From Amphiura filiformis (Eukaryota > Echinodermata > Ophiuroidea > Amphilepidida > Amphiuridae), in the NCBI RefSeq assembly GCF_039555335.1, contig NC_092631.1, positions 4,369,501 through 4,433,500 on the forward strand: a stretch of DNA of 64,000 nucleotides. Reading direction: 5' to 3'. The position numbers and the translations under genes are program-made. The first letter of the stretch is position 1. Each line of letters begins with the position of its first letter. Below, one piece after another: positions 50,501 to 62,500 of the stretch. Below the pieces are notes generated by a model that ran no database searches, was not told where the DNA came from, and was given only the letters and a program-made list of their open reading frames with translations.

Positions 50501-53500
50501 GAATTTTCTGAAAGGTCAAAGGACAAAGTGTCCCAAAACTGCAAAAACTGTCCTACAATGCATTGCAAACTTCCAATGCCGATTTGGCTTATTCACAGCA
50601 AATACACAAAGGGTTTGTCTCAATTGATGCCAACATTTGTGATACCCTTAACATTCTATCAACCACCTCTATGGTTTGAAATGCAAAAATAAGTGTAAAT
50701 TTCGATATTTTATCGCACATCCCTATTCTTATTATAGGGATTGCAGTATTGTTTGATTTCGATCAAAAGTTGTTCCAGCCAGTATTTTAAACATTTAGAC
50801 TGCTATTCAACAGTATGTCGTATAATTTGCAGGAATTACCAGAACAGTGGAACAATACCAAGAAAGCTTCAGTAACAGTCAAACAACAAGTAGCGCCCTT
50901 ACAAGCCAACGAGGTCGCCATCATTCGTCGCAAGAGCACATCATTTGATGTCAAGCAGCATGAATTCAGGAGCAATTCCGCAAGAAAGCACCATTCATCT
51001 TTGATTCCACCAATCCGTATCCATGTCTCGATAAGCAGCATGCTTTTATTACAAAGATGGAAGAAGAGATGGTGTCGCTGAAGGAATCAGCTGCACTCTT
51101 TGAGGTCAGCTTGCCCGACTATAAACAACTCAAAGCTTGCAGAAAAGAGGTAAGTTTGTTTAACCCCATGAGAACTACCTGCCTATTGGTCAAAAGAAGT
51201 TTTCATTATCAATTGGACCAATCAGCAACATTGATAGAATAACTTCACCACACAAAAAAATTGGGGTGAATTATTTGCAAAGCTCCATTCTGATTGGTGA
51301 TTAAAATGAAGATATCATGTAATTGACCAATCAGAGGCAATGATAGATCGGCAGGTAGTGCTCAGGGGGTTAAGGCAGATAACATTTTGAGGACTTTTCT
51401 TAAAATTAATGCTTATTGTCATTTTTGTAAATAGAAAATTTCCAAAGATGCCTCTATAGTTGGATGATGTAAATCCACTTGTGGCCACTCCCTTTATACT
51501 CTGAATGTACATGTATTGTCCTGTTTGATCTATTGTAATTTGACCTATGACCTTTGTCTATATAAACCTGTTAAAGTTGGTCACATTTAATACAAACCAT
51601 CTTCAACATTCCTTAATCTTTAAGGTTCGTCAGCTGAAGATCCTGTGGGATATGATCACCATTGTCAAATCCAGTATAGAAGACTGGGAGAAGACGCTTT
51701 GGCAAGCGATCGATGTGGAACAGATGGACATGGACTGCAAGAAGTTCGCCAAGGACATCAGGAGCCTGGACAAAGAGATGAGAGCATGGGATGCGTACGG
51801 TGGGCTGGAGTCCACCGTCAAGAACATGTTGACGTCACTGAGAGCTGTGAGCGAATTGCAGAACCCTGCCATTAGGGAAAGACATTGGCAGCAGCTTATG
51901 AATGCTACAAAGGTATGATTTGCCATCATTCATTTCATTCATTTCATTCGGCTGTGGAGCAGGTGACTACAAAGTTTCTCTAAGCACCATGTTCCATCAG
52001 TTCATAAGCTAGTGAGGCAATACGGGCTGATTCATAATGAAGTATACTCTCGTTTGTGGCGCTTTTGTACGAAATCTATAAAAAATCCACTGTAAAATAA
52101 TAATATCATTGAAAAGAGGAGAACCTGAACCTGTAAATTAAAAAAAGAATGGTTGTATTTACTTTTACCAAACTTGAGTTATATTCATTTGAAGATAACC
52201 ACACATGGAATATCATTTGGTGCTGTGCCCTACAGGATATTCCTCGGTTCCAAAACAAAACATTTAGATTTTTCATAATAGTCCGGTATCTACCAGGTTT
52301 TAATGTGCATCCCCCCAGGACTCTACCAAACCAACTTTTTGGCTTCCTTTTATGGTCCTATAACACATTCAAGATGTTATCAAAAAATATTTCCCGGCAC
52401 TCCGGCCATATTCAAGGTTAAAGGTCAACACAGTGGTCAAATTTCAAAGTTGCTCAAATCTGGTTATTCCTCTCATTGCAAGGATTCAGAAAAAGTATAG
52501 TTTGACCTACCTGCGACTTACCGTTCTTGAGTTATAAGCAAAAAGGTCAAATTTTGAGCGGTGGTCAGTTTTTTTGGCCACACAGGGGCCAAAAATTAAA
52601 AATGCTCCGATTTCACTACGTGGTCAGGGATGGAATTTGAATACGTGTACACGTTATTATGATAAGAAAAGAGGTACCGTTAGAATGTACCTCATTTTTA
52701 ACATATATAATGAACCACTTGTCTTGAATCACTGAAATTTCAGTGAAGTAATTGGATTCTTTGCCCCTATAATATACATAAATTTTGGTACCAGTGTGTA
52801 GTTATTTTTTGAGAAAAATGCAAAATTAGTCACAAAATTTATCAGGGGGTATAGTACCACCTTAACCTCTAACCATTGATTCCTATTACAGGTGAGGTTT
52901 GATATGAATGAATCCACGACTCTTGCTGATTTACTCGCACTCAACCTGCACAACTTTGAGGATGAGGTGCGAGGCATCGTTGACAAGGCTGTGAAAGAGA
53001 TGGGCATGGAGAAAGTCTTGAAGGAGTTAAACACTACGTGGTCAGGGATGGAATTTGAATATGAGAAACATCCAAGGACTGGGGTGCCACTCCTCAAATC
53101 AGATGAGGAGTTAATAGAGACACTCGAGGATAACCAGGTAAAGTTCTTTTGCAGGTGGAGCAATTTTAGAATATTGAATAGTGCACACTTAGTTACCAGG
53201 TCAAAGGTCTCTTTAACATCACATTACTATGCAAGCAGCCATATTGCTTTTACCATAATAAACACATGACATGAACACAATGTATGATTACGTGTCCACA
53301 GTTGTTATCGTTTCTATCGATATTTCTACAGTTACCACCTGGTAACCATATCCTAAACCTAATCCTAACACCTAATTTTTAAATGTAACCCTAACCCTAA
53401 ATCCAAACTCTAATCCTAATATTTTGGGTGGCAGCAGTTATTATAAAGTCTTGCCTGAGTAAAGCAGTGAGTTTTGTAAGTTCCCTGTGGAAAATATGTT

Positions 53501-56500
53501 GAACTCATTTGTAGAAATATTTCAGAATTTAAGATATTGAAAAATTAAAGAAATATTGTGATTTTTTTTTCTCAACTGCAAGCAGTTAAAAATCCATACA
53601 CATCCTATTGAAGACATGTTCTTAATCTCTCACACAGGGAGTGTGAATTTTAAATGGGTTACCTGTTTGTCTGACTCCATTTGAAATTCACACTCCCTGT
53701 GTGGGAGATTAAGGGTAATGTCTTCTATAGGGGGTATGTGGATTTCAACTGGAATTGCCCAATATCTCAATCTGAGTAAGATGACCAACAACACACTCAT
53801 TTATTTTTTATTTTCTTTATAACAAAACGCATCCAGGTTCAACTGCAGAATTTGATGACCTCCAAATACATTGCCCATTTCCTGGAAGAAGTATCTGGTT
53901 GGCAGAAAAAGCTGTCTACAGCTGATTCTGTCATCTCCATATGGTTTGAAGTCCAAAGAACATGGTCACATCTTGAGAGCATCTTCATCGGGTCGGAGGA
54001 TATTCGAAGTCAGCTGCCGGAAGATTCCAAGAGATTTGATAACATCGATACGGATTTCAAGGAGTTGTTGTATGACATTGAGAAGACACCTAATGTTGTT
54101 GAGGCAACCAACAAGAGTGGTTACATGACAAGCTAGAGGCACTACAACAAAGGTAATATTTGGCTTCTAATTTAGCTCATTTAGATCATTTTTAAAATCT
54201 TAAACCTTTTTTTTTTACAGTTATGATTCATGAATGTCTATTCTGGTCATTTTTATGGAGTTACTATGGCAACTAAATAAATATAAGTTTACCTATAGAA
54301 AGTGTCTTCAGCTCAGTCTAGTCAGTAACATCTACAGATTTGATGAATCTTTTGCAAAGATGTAAAAATAAACTGTCTTTGGATGTGGATGTGTGTTTTT
54401 GTCAACACATAGAATTTCCTGGAGGAGACATAAGCCACTGATTTCACAAAAAATTCTATATACATTTGTTGAGATGACTCTTGTAGAAATGTCTTATTTT
54501 CTTAAATTTAGTTTGTGTAATGTAACTTTATGTTCTGCACAAACTTTTAAGCTCATTTAATACTGAGATATATGCATTTTATGAAACAAAGAAGTGTTAA
54601 ATGATTTTAAACCAATTTCATTATCAAAGCAAAATTTGTTGCTTAACTGCTTGGATTGGTTAATGAGATGATTTTTGTATCAGATGTCATTAGAAAATAG
54701 GTGATGTACCAGTCCACTAACTACCAACTGTTTAAAAGCATCCTGTTCATCTTAGGTTTGTTACTTTTCATCTGCAGTTTGACAATATGTGAGAAAGCTT
54801 TGGCAGAGTATCTGGAAACCAAGCGCTTGGCTTTCCCAAGATTCTATTTTGTATCTTCGTCTGATCTACTGGACATACTCTCCAATGGAACCAACCCATC
54901 AAAGGTAAGACAAATGAATATTAAAGCCAAATCGGATTGGAAGTTTACAATGCATTGTGAGACCGTTTTTGCAGTTTTGGGACACTTTGCCCTCTGACCT
55001 ACTGAGAAAATTAAGAAAAATTGGTTTTTGTGCAAAATATAATCTAAAATGTTTTACAAGAATAAAAACAAACCCAAAAAAAACCCCATTATTATTCAAT
55101 AAATTAATTATTTAAATATTTTTAGAGATAATATTATGACAATAATAAATAAATTAATAATAATTACAGCAATTTCCCCGATATGTCAGAGGTCAAAGTG
55201 TCCCAAAAAAGCAGGAAGTTACAATAGCGATTAGGCTTATTGCATACATATTTATTGCAAAAGATGTAATTTATATTATACAGCAAGTGTATTATTTTTA
55301 ACTGGTGAGAAACTTATCACCACCATGTCAATCTTGTAGCCTGCTATCATGTATCCCATATAATAGTCAACATTTTTGTTCATAGCAGGTGTGTGCTGGA
55401 GGTAGGGGTTGAAGTTATCTTTGCATATCCCTGCATAATATACAAATTGTGTTGTTCTAGCACCTGGCCTGTCTAAGTTAACATAGGTCTCATAAATCTG
55501 TAGATTTACTATTGGTCAACCAAACTACCCTTCCCTCTCTTTTAAATGACACCCCATATTTAGTTGAGTTACTCCATCCATATATCCGCTTACTTTTTTT
55601 TTAGGTTCAACGTCACTTGGGCAAATTGTTTGATAATATGGCTAAGTTGAAGTTTGAACAAGATTCAGAAGAAAATGACACCAAGGTTGCTCTTGGCATG
55701 TATAGCAGTGAGGGCGAGTATGTTGACTTCAAGGAACCCTGCGAGTGTGTGGGCCAGGTAATATATTATGTGTATCTATGTATTTAAAAGTTTTTTATGA
55801 GGAACCAATAATATGTACAAAAGTTGATTACTGTGAAAGTGATAATGAACCAAAGTTTGCGAATGTCCTACTAAAACAAAATTCCATTTGTTAGGGTGAG
55901 GCATTAAAAAGTCTGATTACGTTTGTTAAAAAAGTAGTTAAAATATCTGCAGTGAAGAATTATCAACATAAAAAGAAAGCACTTTCGTTTATAGGACGTC
56001 ATCAAAATTTTGGTTTATTCCCTAACTTTTGCTATTTGTATAACTATTTTTCGCCCAAATGAGACCTGTCAATATATATTAGAATTTGTGACAAGTTACT
56101 TATAGTCTGTATACCTTTCTCGAATCAGTAATTTAGATATTGCTTTAGAAGTATAGAAATGTATACATTTTCATAAAGGAAATGATGCAAGGAATCCAGC
56201 TAGCGTAGCAGATTCTTGCAAAAATTAACAGTATCTCACGATTTTATTTTACTTTACCAACTCGAGAAAGGTATACAGACTATACCATAATTTCTTGTAA
56301 TACCTCCTGACACCTTGGCACATCCTCGTATGTCATGAAACAGGGAAAGACCAGCCATATACCTGATGTGCATCAGTTGGTGGAGAATAAAACGAGATCT
56401 GATTGCGTTCGCCTGCGACCGCGAGCATGCACAGCCAGCAGTGACAAATGAATCGGAAGTGATCCCTTAATTACCATTGACCCCTCAAAAATATTACATA

Positions 56501-59500
56501 GTGCTTAGGATGTCATAAGGAATATTCCTGGTGCATTTCAGCTTAATCGAACTTATACATGGATTTTGATTTTTTAAATTTATGATTGACCTTTTGACCC
56601 CTTTAATGACCTTTGACCTCAATGAAAATAAAACCTTATGTACACCGACAAAATGCATTGTTCCAATTTTAATTAAAAAATTCTACTATGTTTAGTTGTC
56701 GAGATAAAAATTCTTGAAGTTATTTAGCTAAAAACAGGAAGTGACCCCTTAATGACCTTTGACCCCCCAAATAAAAATACCATGCATACAACAGGTAACA
56801 CTGATTCATGTATGATGATTATATTACTCTGGTCTGTTTACATTTTGAGATAAAAATGTTTTAAACATTTTTGATAATTTTGGTTTTTGACTGGAAGTAA
56901 CCCCTTAATGACCTTTGACCCCAAAACTGTAGGCATCCTAAAGACCCTGGCTAGTAGCGATGCATGTGTGCTAATGGCTACTCTCTGCTATGTAATTTGT
57001 AAAGACAGTGATTTTTTGAATATTTTTACAAATTTTTCAGACTTTTACCGAAATGACCCCTTAATGACCTTTGATTCCAATTTTGTGGTATAACTTTTAG
57101 ACAATGAATATAGATCATGCAAGTGACGTCACGATGCTATGTAATATGTGGGAGGAGTAGCATTTTTAGTGAAAATCCAAGTTTTGGCCACTGACCGGAA
57201 GTGGATGACATTTGACCGGAAGTTGATCATGTGACATCTGTGGCACCACCAAACGGTTCTACTGACCAAGTATGGTCAACATGCCTGAAAGCATGTGGCT
57301 GCGATGGCTGATTATGATGTTGACAGAAGAAGAAAGAAGAAAGAACGCGGTAAAAACAATGCACAGCGCCGATGGCGGCTGTGCAATGAAGAAGAAATAT
57401 TACTTTAATAGTTTTCTAAATACTTCCTATATCCTTAATGGCCATCAGGTGGAAGCATGGCTCAACAAACTCATGGACACCATGCGAGACACAGTCCGTG
57501 CCACGTTTGCAGAATCCGTTGTAGCCTATGAAGAGAAACCAAGGGAACAGTGGCTGACTGATTACCCTGCTCAGGTTGCTTTGGCAACGACACAGATCTG
57601 GTGGACTACAGAGGTCAACATAGCATTCGCAAGGTTAGAAGAAGGTCATGAGAATGCAGTCAAGGACTACAATAAGAAACAAGTAAGTTGTGGCTACAAA
57701 CCATATAGGCTATATTTAAGATTTTATTCTTATGAAGCAATGTTACCAGAATAGTTCAATATTTTCAATGCTTTTTAATGAGCTATCATATTACTGTGAG
57801 AATGTCATTTGCATGAACACAACAGTACACAAACACAGTCGTATTTCAAATGACAAAATGTGGGTTGAGCAGAAATATTGATCTAACCAAAAGTCATCGG
57901 AAATACCAACCAATCAGGTGTGAGTTGAAGTGTTCGCAGACGTTCGTCATGTTGTGTTCAATCAAGTGAAATCCTTACTGAAGTAAGACCTGTTTACATT
58001 TCACAGCATTTGCAGTATGTTGCATTAAAATTGGCTATCAAATCTTTCACATGTACTGCAATTCCAACATTTTCTACAGGTAATTCAGGCCGTAACAGAT
58101 CACTGCATCATCTGCATGGAATAAGTTACATCCCAGGTGTAATTAATCTGAAATGGGATAAAGTAAACATTTCAAATGGTGCCCTGTTTAATATAAGAGC
58201 AAAATGAATAAAAAAAAATACATTTCAAATGATACCTAAGCAGCTGAGATTAGTCGAGAATGTTATTGAACAATTTTGATATGGACACTGTGCCTTCTTA
58301 GTTGATATAACAGTGGCAATGTGTTTATTAGTCAAAATCATATTCTATGTGTATTTGATACCCAAATTGACTTCTAAATCTTTGGTCAAATGCAACTTTA
58401 AACAATTCTTTCAAAAAGATAGTGACTTACTTTTATATCGGGCTATTCAAGTTGAAATCCATACACCCCCTATGGAAGACATTATTTTAATATCCACAGG
58501 GAGGGTGGATGTTAAATGAGGTTACCTGAATGGGTGATTCCATCTGAAACCTACACCCCTTGTGTGGGAGATTAAGGTCATGTCTTCCATAGGGGTGTAT
58601 GGATTTCAACTGGAATAGCCCATTTACAAAATGCTTCTAAATCTTGTTTCATCCGGTCCATATAGGTTCAACAACTCAACACACTCATCAACATGTTGAT
58701 TGGCAAACTCAGCAAAGGTGACCGTCAGAAGATCATGACCATCTGCACCATCGACGTACACGCCCGTGATGTCGTAGCCAGCATGGTGATAAAGAAGGTC
58801 GAGAATGCCCAAGCCTTCCATTGGCTGAGTCAGCTTAGGCATAGATGGGACGAGGAGAAGAAGGATTGCTTTGCTAATATCTGTGATGCACAGTTCAAGT
58901 ACTCGTATGAGTATCTTGGGAATACGGCAAGACTTGTGATTACACCACTTACAGATAGGTAAGCTTAAAGGGACATACAACAATTTCAGTACAAAATTGT
59001 TTTTGCCAAAGAGCTCCAATTATATGTTAATAAATGCGTATCACTTGTTGAGAGAGAAATTGGATTCAATAATGTATATTTGTGTATATTTTCAGTCATC
59101 CAGGTATATAAAATATCAAGTTGATTTAATTAAAATCTAGTCAACTGGACTTACTATTTTATGACTGGCGATGTTTCACATCCTATCCTGGATGCTTCCT
59201 CAAGCCGTCTGATTTTTCGGCGGCGATTGGTCAGTGACCCGTGACGGGGTCATAGACAATGTACAGACAATGGATGTAAGGACTTGTATAAGGGAAACTA
59301 AGCAACCGCTGGCTAAGCGCATGTATCAGCATAGAAGAGCAAGCGCATCCGGTTGTGGAGACTCTGCTGTATACTCGCATCTCAACAGTACCAACCACAC
59401 ATTCGATAACAAGGAAGTTGTCATATTAGACAGAGAATCACAGTGGTTTGAGAGAGGTGTGAAAGAGGCTGTTTATGTGAAGCGGGAGGAGCCATCTCTG

Positions 59501-62500
59501 AGCAGAGGAGGAGGCCTGCGCCACAACTTGGCAGGGGCCTACAGTTCTGCTATCTAAAAGACCCCTCGACGTCTCAGTTCTGTGACCCCGTCATGGGTCA
59601 CTGACCAATCGCCGCCGAAAAATTAAACGGCTTGAGGAAGCATCCAGGATAGGATGTGAAACATCGCCAGTCATAAAATAGTAAGTCCAGTTGACTAGAT
59701 TTTAATTAAATCAACTTGATATAATGTAGGTGAGCTGTAATGTTGATGCAATCCAATGCACAAGTCCTGCAGATGGCAAGTGCATTAGACACTCAACATC
59801 AGCGCATGTGCATTATTGTGTCCAATCTCTCGAGCAAATGGATGGATCCACATTTATTAACCTATATCATACACATCAAAGAATTTCTGCAAATGTACAA
59901 GGATAATCAATTTAGACGGTGCTATGGTAGTGATGTCATCATCAGATGTTAATAACAAAATGTACAACCGTCTGGATTGTGAATTTATTTTTCACCAAAT
60001 GGAAATGATTGATCAGTAGTCATGCAAAGTCGATTTAGGTATATTTTTATAATTCATGGTTTCTAAATCGCTTACTTCAACTTAAAGCAAAATACAATCT
60101 TCCTATTTCAGATGTTACATCACCCTGACACAGTCACTTCACTTGGTGATGAGTGGCGCCCCCGCTGGGCCAGCCGGGACAGGCAAGACAGAAACCACCA
60201 AAGATTTAGGACGTGCACTAGGAATCATGGTGTATGTCTTTAACTGCTCGGAACAGATGGACTACAAGGTAAAGCAAAGATTAGGAGTTGGCGCATATCC
60301 ACTAAATATTTTGATAGCATCAACATTTGTGCAATTTTGTATCCTCTGTGGCCAGCACACAGATATGTTGAAAACAAATCAAACCCAACATGTATACTCA
60401 GTCAGAATCAAACCAGCTAACTTTGATCTTTAGACCAACCCGTTAAGCACTAAGCCAAAAATACTGAGTGAACATAGAAGCATGTGATTAAATCTAAGTC
60501 TCTGGTTTGATTGGTGCTCATCTCATTCCTAGTGGTTTACTTTAGAATGGTATTTTGATTTAATACAGGTCACCCATCCCAATTCTGTGCTCGCATGTTG
60601 ACCTGATTTTGGGGATGATTTGATGAGGTCATTCAGATAAATTAAGGATACGATACATGATTTACCGACAAGTGACTCATTTCGGAATGCAATCATGAAT
60701 TTTGAAGAAAAAAAAGTTTCCACAGGGTTCGTTGGGATTCGAACCAGCGATCCGGAACTTCCTTTGATTACGGGTCTAGTGCTTTACCGCTCGGCTACGG
60801 TGACAGTTGAGCGGAGGAGTGTAATGATAAAAGATAAATCTCATAATGCCATCTTTTTTTTTTTAATGACAAAAGACGCGTTTTGTAAAGATAGATTAGC
60901 CGTTTTATGCATAAATAACACAAACGTTTGGGAAAGGTTTCAAACAAATAATAAAGACACTGATGTGATGATGAAATTTGTAAGTCAGGAAATATCTGCG
61001 CCGTAATGTTTTGTTTTGGTTTTAGAAATTTGACCTTAAAATTTACGACTTCTTGACATTATCATTTGAAATCAACAAAAGATATTTCAACAGTATATGG
61101 CCTCATTCTTGCTCTAGAATGTTTTGCACATGTATATGAAATAGCTTCAACAATGGTTCGTTGCATAATGGTAAAAACAGCCTTGACCTAAAAAAGGGCG
61201 AGAGGTACCATATTTACGGATTCAGGCTAAATTAAAAATTGATATAAAACGTTTGTTCTTTGATCGATTACAAAAATTAATTTTTGTCATATAAAGAAGT
61301 TGTGTCTGGCATGAATTACACTACAGTTTTTATTCTTAGGGCTCTTTGACTTCTTCAAATAATTTTTTAAATGATAGAGTGAATCCCCTGGCCCTCTATA
61401 ATTACGCACAAAAGATCGAGTCCCCTTAACTGATTGGTGTATTGTTCTTTTCCACAGTCTTGTGGTAACATCTATAAGGGTCTGTCTCAGACTGGAGCAT
61501 GGGGATGTTTTGATGAGTTCAACCGTATCTCAGTAGAAGTGCTCTCAGTGGTAGCAGTCCAGGTGAGCTTCATAAAGTACAGTATTTTCTTGTCACATTT
61601 TATACATTGACATGTAAATGAAAATGCTTAGGTATTTATGAACTTGGGCAAGTTGTTTTCCTTTATAATATGAATTTAGCAGCAAATTCTCCTTTTTATG
61701 CATAAACTATTACCTTCTATTAGTCTATTCACTGAATCTTGAATACTGCAAATGTTTCAGGTGAAATGCGTGCAAGATGCCATCCGTGACAAGAAAGAGC
61801 GGTTCAACTTCCTTGGTGAGGAGATCAAGATGGTACCTACGGTGGGGATATTCATCACCATGAACCCAGGATATGCTGGTAGGACTGAACTACCAGAGAA
61901 TCTTAAAGCACTCTTTAGGTAAGGAAGGACAACTACTGTAATGTTGGTATTTAAACACAGAAAGAAACATATTTTAGGCAATCTACTAGCTCCTGTGGCC
62001 ACAGTGTGCAATTATTCACTAGTATATCATTTGTATTGCAGACCTTGTGCCATGGTTGTCCCTGACTTTGAGTTGATTTGTGAGATTATGTTGGTTGCTG
62101 AAGGCTTCTTGGATGCAAGACTTCTGGCTAGGAAGTTCATCACACTGTACACACTCTGCAAGGAACTGCTTTCAAAACAGGTAAAATCTTGCCGTTTGAA
62201 TGATGTTTTTCACTCTCACTACTCCATGTAAACTGTTGATTTAACCAGTGCTAATATATAAGAGGTTCACTGATATAAAATTGGACGGATTGAGTGTGAT
62301 ACCTGAATTTATCGGTCGAGCTAGAGTTTTCAAATATCATGCGAGACTAAGTCGAGCGTGATATTTGAAAACTCTAGCGTAGACTGATAAATTCAGGTAT
62401 CATGCTAAATTATCCGTCAATTTTATCATTATTATATCTTCAGAATCTTTTTGGTCAAAAACATGATTTTTGGTCCAAAAATTTGCCTATTGGTCAAAAA

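Noticed and set aside
53335..53430. Telomere end
   Set aside because: Only about 90 bp, degenerate, and inside a dynein intron; at most an interstitial relic.
58624..59019. 131-codon minus-strand frame
   Set aside because: Antisense of dynein exon 25 and its flanks.
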